NCBI RefSeq assembly: GCF_030817415.1
Contig: NZ_JAUSZI010000002.1
Coordinates: 5,642,001 to 5,706,000, forward strand
Length of the DNA: 64,000 nt
Source of the DNA: Streptomyces umbrinus
GTDB taxonomy: Bacteria > Actinomycetota > Actinomycetes > Streptomycetales > Streptomycetaceae
Reading direction: 5' to 3'
This document shows positions 42,167 through 50,323 of this stretch, in pieces. Under the pieces are notes generated by a model. The model saw only the letters and a program-made list of their open reading frames with translations, did no database searches and had not been told where the DNA came from. Position numbers and translations under genes: made by a program. Numbering within the stretch: position 1 is the first letter of the stretch; the number at the start of each line of letters is the position of its first letter.

Positions 42167-43339
42167 GTGTCCACGACGCCCACGATCACTTGGCCCGAAG
42201 ACCGATCCGACCGAACTGATCAATCCGACCGATCTGATCAGCCGGCCCGATCCGCCCGCTGGCACTCGGAGAGCTGCGCTCCGCCTCCCCGCCGGGTCGT
42301 CGTCGCCGACGACCGCACGAAGGCCGCCACCGCATACCAACTGGCCTGCGAGGGAACGGCGTTGCTGTGGCAGGGCGACTTCCACAACGCGCGTCAGCTG
42401 CTCAAGTCGATGAGCCGCCGCATCGAGCGGAAGTCGAACCCCACCCGGCCCGATGCCACCCCGGCCGAGTCCTTCCACCTCCACCGCCGGGCCCGCGGCC
42501 ACCGTGCCCGCGTACTGGGCAGACTCCTGGTCCTCCTGGAGGACGACCACTCCCTGACCCTGCGCCGGGCGCCCGACGTACGCCGGGCGTGCACCGAGGC
42601 GTACGGGCCCCCGCGAGGCGACCGAGCGGTCTCCCTGACGGAGCTGCTGGGTGTCATCGGGGCACATCAGTGGCGCGAGAAGGGTGTGGAGGTGCCGGCC
42701 GTGGGAGCCGGCATGCGCATCCATCCCCACTACGGCGTGTTCTCCCCGGTCAGAGGTGAGTACATCGACCTGGTGGCAAAGGCACCGCTGCCCGCGAACC
42801 CCCGTACGGCGTTCGATCTCGGTACGGGAACGGGGGTGCTGGCCGCCGTACTGGCCCGCCGGGGCCTCTCCCACGTCGTGGCGACCGACATCAGCGCGCG
42901 TGCGCTGGCCTGCGCCCGCGAGAACGCCGAGCGGCTGGGCCTCGCCGACCGCATCGAGGTCACAGGCCCCGACCTCTATCCCGAGGGCCGCGCCGACCTG
43001 GTGGTCTGCAATCCGCCCTGGCTCCCCGCCCGCCCGACCTCGACCGTCGAACAGGGCGTCTACGACCCGGACGGCACGATGCTCCACGGGTTCCTGAACG
43101 GCCTGGCCGCCCACCTCAACCCAGGAGGCGAGGGCTGGCTCGTCCTGTCCGACCTGGCGGAACACCTGGGCCTCAGGAAACGCGAGGACCTACTGACCGC
43201 CATCACCACGGCGGGCCTACGCGTGACGACCCGCCTCGACACGAGCCCCCGCCACCCCCGGGCCCGGGACACCACGGACCCTCTCCACCGCGCCCGAACC
43301 GCCGAAGTCACCTCGCTTTGGCGCCTGATCCCCGACTGA
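42167..43339 (+). CDS. Class I SAM-dependent methyltransferase (HemK/PrmA-like core)
   Basis: This 390-residue protein starts at GTG 42167, with a polar, low-complexity N-terminus (residues 5-45, Asp/Ser/Arg-rich). A helical middle domain (55-165) precedes the Rossmann methyltransferase core: motif I FDLGTGTGVLAAVLAR (about 217-232), VATDISARALACARENAERL, and the N5-glutamine/N6-adenine-type NPPW tetrapeptide (VVCNPPWLPARP). NPPW points to methylation of an amide or exocyclic amine. The last ~11 codons overlap the 3' end of the opposite DUF397 gene by 32 bp. Confidence 0.85.
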   Translation: MSTTPTITWPEDRSDRTDQSDRSDQPARSARWHSESCAPPPRRVVVADDRTKAATAYQLACEGTALLWQGDFHNARQLLKSMSRRIERKSNPTRPDATPAESFHLHRRARGHRARVLGRLLVLLEDDHSLTLRRAPDVRRACTEAYGPPRGDRAVSLTELLGVIGAHQWREKGVEVPAVGAGMRIHPHYGVFSPVRGEYIDLVAKAPLPANPRTAFDLGTGTGVLAAVLARRGLSHVVATDISARALACARENAERLGLADRIEVTGPDLYPEGRADLVVCNPPWLPARPTSTVEQGVYDPDGTMLHGFLNGLAAHLNPGGEGWLVLSDLAEHLGLRKREDLLTAITTAGLRVTTRLDTSPRHPRARDTTDPLHRARTAEVTSLWRLIPD

Positions 43340-43526
43340 CGTTCCCGAGGAAGAGGGCCCAGGGCTCCGCCCCGAAGACCAGGGCGGGGCCCTGCGGGAA
43401 CTTGCTGTCGCGGACGGGGACTATGCCGGGGTAGCCGTCGGCGACCTCGACGCAGTCGTTGTCTCCTCCCTCGCTGTAGCTCGACTTGCGCCATATCGCA
43501 GTGCTGAGATCGAGGGTGCGCGTCAT
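43308..43526 (-). CDS. DUF397 protein
   Basis: This 72-residue protein has the DUF397 signature AIWRKSSYSEGGDNDCVEVA, later VPVRDSKFPQGPALVFG. DUF397 proteins are nearly always encoded beside XRE/DUF5753 regulators in actinomycetes, in pairs linked to bald-type developmental regulation (WhiJ-BldB-like systems) or proposed toxin-antitoxin action. It overlaps the end of the XRE/DUF5753 frame by 4 bp (ATGA). Since that regulator is interrupted, this one may be an orphan effector. Confidence 0.9.
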   Translation of the reverse strand: MTRTLDLSTAIWRKSSYSEGGDNDCVEVADGYPGIVPVRDSKFPQGPALVFGAEPWALFLGNVSRGSGAKAR

Positions 43527-44353
43527 GATCTGTGCTCCTCCAGTACGTCCCTGATGAACGTCAGCGAGTCCGACGGTGACAGCGCCAGGTCGCGCAGCCG
43601 ATCGTAGGACAGTCGGAGCCGCAGGACCTCGTCCGGATCCTCGGCCAACTCACTGCATCCGTTGCCTTCCTTGTAGGCAACAGCGCTTCCGTCCTTCTGC
43701 CAGAGCAGCGTCAGCGAACCCGTCATGTGGTGGTGAACTCCCGCTGAGAACGGCAGCACTTGGAGCGCCACATTGGGCCACGCCGCAACGACCTCAAGGT
43801 GAAGCAGCTGCTTAGTCCAGGTCTTGGCGCGGGCAGTCGGACGCCGGAACGCGCACTCGTCCACGATGATCCGGACATCGGGCTCCGGACTCTGCTATAG
43901 CAGGTACTGCCGCCCGATGCGCGCCGCCACCCGCTCCTCCACCAGATCTTCACCGTCAGCCGTTGTCTGGGCCCCAGACAACACCTCGCGGGCGAAATCC
44001 TCTGTTTGCAGGAGGCCGGGCACCGCGGGCGTGAACTTCCACATGATCCGCGCCGTCGACTCCAGCCGCATGAACCTCTTGTACTGATCCTTGAACGCGT
44101 CCAGCCGCGTCACCCTCCAGTGGCTGACCAGCAGGTCACCGGCCTTGTAATACGCGTCCAAGTCCTCCATGACCGTCACCTTGGACAGCCGCTCACCCGA
44201 CTCCAACCGGGACAGATAGCTCTTGTCGTACCCGGTCTCATCAGCCAACTGCCCGAGCGATTTACCCGCCTTCTCTCGGAGATACCGAAGCGTCCGGCCG
44301 AGCACAGCCCGACCCGTCTCCTGCTCACCGTCAACCTGTTCGCCCACCGTCAC
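43523..44353 (-). pseudogene. XRE/DUF5753 (Scr1-type) regulator interrupted by one in-frame TAG
   Basis: The N-terminal 152 codons (44353-43898) hold the helix-turn-helix (GRTLRYLREKAGKSLGQLAD, then YDKSYLSRLESGERLSKVTV) and the start of DUF5753 (ARIMWKFTPAVPGLLQTEDF). A TAG at 43895-43897 follows RIGRQYLL. Reading continues in the same frame, with no shift, as QSPEPDVRIIVDECAFRRPT to the normal end and the ATGA overlap with the DUF397 gene. The intact downstream frame shows one nonsense change, apparently recent. Alternatives are sequencing error, a split but working protein (a GTG at 43864 could restart) or stop read-through. Confidence 0.8.
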
Positions 44354-44481
44354 CCCTAACCGTTGCCTGGCGCCCCAGACAACACCGAACCCCTTCCGCA
44401 GCGTAGGTCCGAGCAGTGACGATCGAGATACGAACGGTAATCACCGCTCGTCAAAGCCCTCTCTCCAGAAGGAGCACTGCC

Positions 44482-44706
44482 ATGGGCGGACTCGTCACAA
44501 CCCTCTGCGAGTTGCTGTTGCGCGTACTGCTGCCCGCCAGGGGCCGACATCGGGCGAGACCCACCACCTACCCGCCCGACAGGCGCGAGCCGTGGGCGCC
44601 CGCCGCACCCGCATGCCGCTGCCAACTCACTTACGGAGCAAGGTCCTTCGAGTGGGACACACCCCTCGTGCGCCCGTACCTCCACGACGTGGAGGTGTCC
44701 GCATGA
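44482..44706 (+). CDS. Small basic hypothetical protein, 74 aa
   Basis: ATG 44482 has AAGGAG 8 nt upstream. The protein begins with an amphipathic helix (GGLVTTLCELLLRVLLPARG), continues Arg/Pro-rich and ends EWDTPLVRPYLHDVEVSA. This layout (short hydrophobic helix, RxxRP, then LVRPYL) recurs, as I recall, in small Streptomyces genes divergent from XRE/DUF5753 regulators. It overlaps the next gene by 4 bp. The function is unknown. Confidence 0.7.
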   Translation: MGGLVTTLCELLLRVLLPARGRHRARPTTYPPDRREPWAPAAPACRCQLTYGARSFEWDTPLVRPYLHDVEVSA

Positions 44707-44990
44707 CGGGCCCACTGCGCCTGCTGCCGTGGACGACACCGGAGGGCAAGCCCTGTTACCTGAGCACCGACAGTGAGGAGAGCAGGCTCTCCCGGCTCGC
44801 GGACGACCTGGAGTCGGCGCAACTGGACTCCGGCGAACAGGTCCTCACGGGCGCCAGAGCCGTACTCGCCGACACCGAGGCGGGCGAACGCGCCGTGCGC
44901 TTCGCGCTCACCAGGGCGGTGGAGTGCCTGGGAGACGTACTCCGCGTCGCGGTCAGCAGGGGCGGACGCATCCCCGGGAACGAGCAGTGA
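44703..44990 (+). CDS. Hypothetical protein, 95 aa, coupled to the upstream gene
   Basis: ATG 44703 overlaps the previous stop (ATGA). The product starts MTGPLRLLPWTTPEGKPCYL and is mainly helical (SRLADDLESAQLDSGEQVLT, then RFALTRAVECLGDVLRVAVS). No membrane segment or known catalytic motif is seen. The pair 44482/44703 is divergent from the interrupted XRE gene and is probably part of the same regulator-linked locus. The function is unknown. Confidence 0.72.
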   Translation: MTGPLRLLPWTTPEGKPCYLSTDSEESRLSRLADDLESAQLDSGEQVLTGARAVLADTEAGERAVRFALTRAVECLGDVLRVAVSRGGRIPGNEQ

Positions 44991-45151
44991 TTTCCTGCTC
45001 CGCCCCTCAGCCGACGAACAGCCGCCCCATGGATGCCCCACAGGCAATGCGCCTACTGTCACTTTCAAGCAGCGGGCGGCACGGGCGCGGAAGCGGCCGT
45101 GGACAGGCGCAGGTACAGCACAGGCACGGCACAGGTACAGGGAGAGCAGCC

Positions 45152-45994
45152 ATGAGTGAAGAACTGCACGACCACGACAGAGGTCTCTCCTTCGACCTGC
45201 CGACGCTTCAGCGGCGGAAGATGATCCGGTTGCTGGCCGGTGTCGGCCTGGTGCCGCTGGTGGGATGCAGCAGCGACGACTCGGACAGCTCGGCCTCCTC
45301 GGCCGACCCCTCCGCCGGTTCGTCCTCCTCCTCCGCCGCCTCCTCCGGAAGCGCCGAGTGCGAGACCATCCCCGGCGAGACGGCCGGCCCGTACCCCGGT
45401 GACGGCTCCAACGGCGTGAACGTCCTGAAGGAGAGCGGTGTCGTCCGCAAGGACATCACCTCCAGCTTCGGGACGGCGAGCGGCAAGGCGGAAGGGGTGC
45501 CGCTGACCGTCACCCTCACCGTCGTCGACGCCGCCTCCGGCTGCGATACGCCCAAGGAGGGCGCCGCCGTCTACCTCTGGCACTGCGACCGGGACGGCAA
45601 CTACTCCCTCTACTCCGAGGGCGTCACCGAGGAGAACTACCTGCGCGGCGTCCAGGAGACCGACGCCAAGGGGCAGGTCACGTTCACCAGCATCTTCCCC
45701 GCCTGCTACACGGGCCGCTGGCCCCACATCCACTTCGAGGTGTACGGCAGCCTGGAGGACGCCACCAACGCCACCAACGCCACGTCCATCACGGCCACTT
45801 CGCAACTCGCCCTCCCCAAGGACGTATGCGACACCGTGTACGCGACGGACGGCTACGACCGCAGCGTCCAGAACATGGGCCGGCTCTCCCTGGAGACCGA
45901 CAACATCTTCAGCGACGGCTACGACCAGCAGTTGGCCACGACGAAGGGCAGCGTCGAGAAGGGCTACACGGCCACGCTCACCGTGCCGGTGTAG
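45152..45994 (+). CDS. Exported (lipoprotein-like) intradiol ring-cleavage dioxygenase
   Basis: This 280-residue protein has a basic and hydrophobic N-terminus (LQRRKMIRLLAGVGLVPLVG) ending in a lipobox-like VGC, then a ~40-residue Ser/Asp/Ala linker. The catalytic domain retains the four iron ligands: Tyr in GNYSLY, Tyr in ACYTGR and two His in WPHIHFEVY. The family inserts O2 between two hydroxylated ring carbons (catechol, protocatechuate or hydroxyquinol). An exported form suggests action on lignin- or humus-derived phenols. It is a single gene. Confidence 0.9.
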   Translation: MSEELHDHDRGLSFDLPTLQRRKMIRLLAGVGLVPLVGCSSDDSDSSASSADPSAGSSSSSAASSGSAECETIPGETAGPYPGDGSNGVNVLKESGVVRKDITSSFGTASGKAEGVPLTVTLTVVDAASGCDTPKEGAAVYLWHCDRDGNYSLYSEGVTEENYLRGVQETDAKGQVTFTSIFPACYTGRWPHIHFEVYGSLEDATNATNATSITATSQLALPKDVCDTVYATDGYDRSVQNMGRLSLETDNIFSDGYDQQLATTKGSVEKGYTATLTVPV

Positions 45995-46118
45995 GCGTAC
46001 CCCTGTCGGTACGGACGCCGGCGCATCCACCAGCACATCTCTTGACGATCCCCAGGGACAACCGCGACCGGCCCGCCCCTACGATCGAGCCCGGCGATCA
46101 CACCCTGGGGAGGGGCCG

Positions 46119-46934
46119 ATGAGCGGGTACGGGGGCGGGGACCAGGCCGGCGACGAGGACAGAACCGGAGCCGGGGGCGGGAACGAGAACGGGCTCGGTA
46201 TCGAGCGCGAGTACCGCAGGCGGAAGAAGCCGCCCAGGCGCTGGCTGCTCGTGATGGCCTTCGCGTTGGGCAACTTCGTCCTCCAGGTGGGCAGACACTT
46301 CGACGCCCTGCCCACCTGGCTGCTGGCCTGTATGGCGGTCCTCGTGCTGACGAGCGTCGTCTGGGTGACCCTGTTCATGAGCCGAGGACGCACTCGCGTA
46401 GGACCCGACGGGATCGCTGTACGGGGAGCGGTGTTCGAGCGCAAGCGGTCCTGGCACGACATCTACGACATCCGCGTCGAGCCCACCCCGCGCGGAGGGG
46501 GCCCCTCGGCGCGCCGCCACGTCACCCTCCTGTACGGGAACGACGGCCGCCGCCTGGGTCTTCCGCACCTCGACGACTGGCAACTGGACGACCCGCACGC
46601 CGAGGTCGCGGACCTTCTCACCGCCGCGGCCAGGCATCGCGGCATGACCTGGGAGCGCCGACCTGAGGTGGAGGCGCGCATCCGCCGACGGGCGGGCCAC
46701 CGCAAGGCCTGGGAACACGCGTGGATCGGCGCAATCGTCGTTCTCCTCTGTATGTTCGCGGTGCTGGTGGCGCTGATCGTCGTCCACGGCGAGGCACCTG
46801 TGGTCCTGCTGCTCGTGTGCGTACCGCTGGCATCCTTCGCCGCCCTCGCGGCCCTCCTCAACTGGCGGTGGGAGTCGCAGGTTCCGCGCTCGCTCAGGGA
46901 GTCGGAGCCGCCGCCGGCCGTCCGCCGCGGGTAG
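46119..46934 (+). CDS. Membrane protein with bacterial PH-like domain
   Basis: This 271-residue protein starts at ATG 46119 with GGGGAGGGG upstream. A Gly/Asp-rich N-terminus (1-30) is followed by helices at about 42-60 and 65-88. A beta-rich cytoplasmic segment follows (RTRVGPDGIAVRGAVFERKR, then SWHDIYDIRVEP), resembling bacterial PH (bPH) domains. Two more helices are at about 205-225 and 228-248. The function is unknown; such proteins are often tied to membrane stress or developmental growth. Confidence 0.75.
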   Translation: MSGYGGGDQAGDEDRTGAGGGNENGLGIEREYRRRKKPPRRWLLVMAFALGNFVLQVGRHFDALPTWLLACMAVLVLTSVVWVTLFMSRGRTRVGPDGIAVRGAVFERKRSWHDIYDIRVEPTPRGGGPSARRHVTLLYGNDGRRLGLPHLDDWQLDDPHAEVADLLTAAARHRGMTWERRPEVEARIRRRAGHRKAWEHAWIGAIVVLLCMFAVLVALIVVHGEAPVVLLLVCVPLASFAALAALLNWRWESQVPRSLRESEPPPAVRRG

Positions 46935-47096
46935 TCGGCCGGAGGACCGGGTCGCGGCCGGGCCGGATTTTCTGAGGCATCTCTGATCCAGCCGCGATGT
47001 CCCCGTGACGTTCGCCGGGTTCGCTTCTTGTCGACCACCGGTGGCGCCGCTCCCCCTCTCCGCCGCCGGGTTCCGTCCTCCGGAGGAGAGCTCAGC

Positions 47097-47948
47097 GTGC
47101 GATCCGTACTCAAGTCGGCCCTCAAGAAGAGTGCCCTGGTGGCCGCGTCCACCGCACTCGCCGTGTCCGGTCTGATGACCGTCGCCGGGCCCGCCCAGGC
47201 GGCTGGGCCGGGCGGCGCCACGAACATCCGTGGCGTCGACCCCGGCAACACCGACTCGATGATCGAGCGGCTCTGCAACCAGGAGACGAGCCTGACGGGC
47301 GTCTACGGCGCACTCAACGTCGACACCGGCGAGTTCAAGACCCACGACGAGTACCTGCGGGACGTCTTCGGCCTGTGGGAGCCCGCCGGGCCGTGGGAGC
47401 TCTTCCGCGGCTGGTGCGGGTACGCGCAGGCCTCGACCTGGTCCACCAAGGGTGCCGCCGTCCGCACCTCGCCGTGGATCGGCAACCGCGGGTCGAAGGA
47501 CGACAAGGAGACCTTCGTCAGCAGCTACGGCACGAAGACGTTCGCCAAGAAGAGCGTCGGGGCCTCGATCAGCCTCTCCGCCGCGAAGAGCATCTTCTCC
47601 GGCACCGCGGGCGGCAGCTTCACCTACGAGTGGGGCTGGGAGAAGAGCTCGTCCTTCGAGCGCCGCAGCGAGAAGACGATCCCGCCGTGCACCCAGGTCG
47701 CCGTGACATGGACGCCGTACCAGCGCGTGGTGCGGGTGAACCCGGTCTTCTACGTCGAGGACTACCAGTGGAACAAGGGCGACGGCCGTAAGACCGTGCA
47801 CAGTTGGCGCGACCGGGGCTACCGGACCATCTACTCGTACGGCTACTACATCGACGGCACCTCCGACAAGCTCCTCCCCAACGGCCAGCCCGACGGCCGC
47901 GAGGACAAGGTGGAGGAGAAGCTGGATCCGAAGACCTGCGCCCAGTAG
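47097..47948 (+). CDS. Secreted protein with possible aerolysin/ETX-like beta region
   Basis: This is 283 residues from GTG 47097, with GGAGGAG 8 nt upstream. A classic signal peptide ends at AQA-A near residue 36 (KKSALVAASTALAVSGLMTV, then AGPAQA). The mature protein has a Cys-containing N-half. Residues about 140-210 alternate Ser/Thr/Lys and hydrophobic residues (KTFAKKSVGASISLSAAKSI, then FSGTAGGSFTYEWGWEKSSS), followed by PPCTQVAVTWTPYQRVVRV. That pattern resembles the membrane-inserting hairpin and flanking strands of aerolysin/ETX-MTX2 pore formers. No family is recognised with certainty. Confidence 0.7.
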   Translation: MRSVLKSALKKSALVAASTALAVSGLMTVAGPAQAAGPGGATNIRGVDPGNTDSMIERLCNQETSLTGVYGALNVDTGEFKTHDEYLRDVFGLWEPAGPWELFRGWCGYAQASTWSTKGAAVRTSPWIGNRGSKDDKETFVSSYGTKTFAKKSVGASISLSAAKSIFSGTAGGSFTYEWGWEKSSSFERRSEKTIPPCTQVAVTWTPYQRVVRVNPVFYVEDYQWNKGDGRKTVHSWRDRGYRTIYSYGYYIDGTSDKLLPNGQPDGREDKVEEKLDPKTCAQ

Positions 47949-48011
47949 GCGAGTAGGGCGAGTAGGCGGGATCCCGGCAACAGGACCCGAGCAACAGGAA
48001 CCCGGCAACCT

Positions 48012-48068
48012 TTCCGTGCGGGGCGGCGACTCACCAGCGATCCGATTCCCCCACCCCCCCGCACGGAA
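48012..48068 (+). promoter_or_regulatory. Hairpin that can cover the ribosome-binding site of the pectinase gene
   Basis: The 12-bp arms TTCCGTGCGGGG (48012-48023) and CCCCGCACGGAA (48057-48068) are perfectly complementary. The right arm contains most of the GGAAGG site located 8 nt before ATG 48079. Pairing would hide the ribosome site, so translation could be conditional. Confidence 0.5.
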
Positions 48069-48078
48069 GGTACGCCGC

Positions 48079-50211
48079 ATGAGTGAGCGCCACGGCAAGA
48101 CGACTGCCGGACCCCGCCACCGCAGAAGGCGGACCGCACTGACGGTCGGCATCCCCCTGGCCCTGACCGCCGCCGTGACCACGACCTACGGCACTGGCCT
48201 CGGCGTCTTCGGCGAGGGCGCCCAGCAGACGGCGTCCGCCGCCACGAACGCCGGCAGCGCCACCAGTGCCACAACCGCCGCCGCGCCGGCCTGGGCCGCC
48301 GACACCGCCGACGGCTTCGCCTCCGTCGACTCGCTCGGCCAGAACGGCACCTACGGCGGCCGCGACGGCCGGACGGTCACCGTGAAGACCCTCGCCGACC
48401 TGGAGAAGTACGCGACCGCCGAGGAGCCGTACGTCATCGTCGTGGCCGCGGCGATCACCATGAACCCGGTCGGCAAGGAGATCAAGGTCAAGTCCGACAA
48501 GACCATCGTGGGCCAGGGCACGTCCGGGCAGATCGTCGGCGGCGGCTTCTTCCTCGGCACCGGCGTGCACAACGTGATCATCCGGAACCTGACGATCCGT
48601 GACTCCTACCAGGGCGTCTGGAACGACAAGGACCACGACTTCGACGCGGTCCAGATGGACGGCGCCCACCACGTGTGGATCGACCACAACGACCTGCGCC
48701 ACATGGCCGACGGGCTCATCGACGTCCGCAAGGACAGCACCAACGTGACGGTGTCCTGGAACAAGTTCAGCGACAACAACAAGACCTTCGGCATCGGCTG
48801 GACCGAGAACCTCGTCACCGACATCACGGTCCACCACAACTGGTTCCGCGAGACCGAGCAGCGCAACCCGTCCACGGACAACGCGGCCCACGCGCACCTC
48901 TACAACAACTACCTGCAGGACGACCCGGGCACGACCATCAAGTCGTCCTACGGCAACTACTCGCGCGGCAGCACGAGGATGGTCCTGGAGAACAGCTACT
49001 TCCAGGGCATGAACAACCCGGTCACCAAGGACGCCACGGCCGCGATCGTCCAGCGCGGCAACACCTTCTCGGGCACCAGCGGCCGCAACGAGAGCGGCGG
49101 CACCGCCTTCGACCCCAAGTCGTTCTACGGCTACACGCCGGACAGGACGGCGGACGTGCCCGCGCTGCTCACGGCCGGTACGGGACCGCGTACGACGATC
49201 GGCACCGCGAACGGCACCGCGGGCGCGGCAAACACCAAGGCGGCCACCGGGGCAGCGGCCGCCCCCCTCACCGTGGCCAAGGACGGCTCGGGCCGGTTCA
49301 CGACCGTCCAGGCCGCCGTCGACGCCGTCCCCACGAACAACCCCTCCCGCGTGGTGATCTCGGTCAAGCCGGGCACGTACCGCGAGACGGTCAAGGTCCC
49401 GGCGAACAAGCCGCACGTGACCGTTCAGGGCGCGGGCGCCAGCCGCAAGGACACGGTCATCGTCTTCAACAACGCGGCCGGTACGGCGAAGCCCGGCGGC
49501 GGAACGTACGGCACGAGCGGCAGCGCGACCGTCGCCGTCGAGGCCGACGACTTCCAGGCCCGCAACCTGACCATCAGCAACGACTTCGACGAGGCGAGGA
49601 ACCAGAGCCTGAGCGGTCACCAGGCCGTGGCGCTGCGGACGGCCGCCGACCAGGTCCTGCTCGACGGGATCATCGTCGACGGCGACCAGGACACCCTGCT
49701 TCTGGACACCGCGGCCAAGGACAGGCTCGGCCGGGTCTACGTCAGCAACTCCTACGTCAGCGGCAACGTCGACTTCGTCTTCGGCCGCGCGACCGCCGTG
49801 ATCGACCAGTCCGTCATCACCCTGAAGAAGCGCTGGGACGGCACGTCGGCGGGGTACATCACCGCGCCCAGCACCACGGCCGACCGCAAGGGCATCCTCA
49901 TCAACCGCTCGGTCGTCAACGGTGACGTGTCCGCCGGGAGCTTCTTCCTCGGCCGCAACTGGCACGCGGGCGGCGACGCGACCCTTCGTCCGCAGACCAC
50001 GGTCCGCAACTCCACGCTCAGCGCCGCGGTCAAGTCGACCCCGTGGTCGGACATGGGCGGCTTCTCCTGGAAGAACGACCGCTTCGCGGAGTACAGGAAC
50101 ACCGGCCCCGGCTCGGGCGCCGCGAGCGGCGACCGCCCGCAGCTGACCGACTCCCAGGCCACCGGCCAGGAGGTCGCGGACTGGCTGGGCACCTGGAACC
50201 CGACCGCCTGA
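48079..50211 (+). CDS. Secreted pectate lyase (PL1)-pectinesterase (CE8) fusion
   Basis: This is 710 residues from ATG 48079, with GGAAGG upstream. A Tat-like basic start (RHRRRRTALTVGIPLALTAA) is followed by cleavage near AWA. Residues about 75-385 form a PL1 parallel beta-helix (DAVQMDGAHHVWIDHNDLRH, then ENLVTDITVHHNWFRETEQR, the latter with the catalytic Arg region). After a Thr/Ala/Gly linker (385-410), residues 412-705 form a CE8 methylesterase with GTYRETV (about 433), DGDQDTLLL (about 536), GNVDFVFG (about 564) and LGRNW (about 625). One polypeptide can therefore de-esterify pectin and cleave the resulting polygalacturonate. Confidence 0.93.
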   Translation: MSERHGKTTAGPRHRRRRTALTVGIPLALTAAVTTTYGTGLGVFGEGAQQTASAATNAGSATSATTAAAPAWAADTADGFASVDSLGQNGTYGGRDGRTVTVKTLADLEKYATAEEPYVIVVAAAITMNPVGKEIKVKSDKTIVGQGTSGQIVGGGFFLGTGVHNVIIRNLTIRDSYQGVWNDKDHDFDAVQMDGAHHVWIDHNDLRHMADGLIDVRKDSTNVTVSWNKFSDNNKTFGIGWTENLVTDITVHHNWFRETEQRNPSTDNAAHAHLYNNYLQDDPGTTIKSSYGNYSRGSTRMVLENSYFQGMNNPVTKDATAAIVQRGNTFSGTSGRNESGGTAFDPKSFYGYTPDRTADVPALLTAGTGPRTTIGTANGTAGAANTKAATGAAAAPLTVAKDGSGRFTTVQAAVDAVPTNNPSRVVISVKPGTYRETVKVPANKPHVTVQGAGASRKDTVIVFNNAAGTAKPGGGTYGTSGSATVAVEADDFQARNLTISNDFDEARNQSLSGHQAVALRTAADQVLLDGIIVDGDQDTLLLDTAAKDRLGRVYVSNSYVSGNVDFVFGRATAVIDQSVITLKKRWDGTSAGYITAPSTTADRKGILINRSVVNGDVSAGSFFLGRNWHAGGDATLRPQTTVRNSTLSAAVKSTPWSDMGGFSWKNDRFAEYRNTGPGSGAASGDRPQLTDSQATGQEVADWLGTWNPTA

Positions 50212-50323
50212 CGACGGCCCGATGTCACACCGTCACGCCGTCACGACGGCCGACACCCGTCCGGCTGGGGAGTGCGAGCCAAGAGCCGCTCCCCAGCCGG
50301 CGCCCTGCCACCCCGCCACGCCC

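Noticed and set aside
46098..49965. Large minus-strand frames (about 640-694 codons) opposite the PH-domain, secreted and pectinase genes
   Set aside because: Typical high-GC antisense frames; plus-strand products have signal peptides and catalytic motifs, the antisense ones do not.
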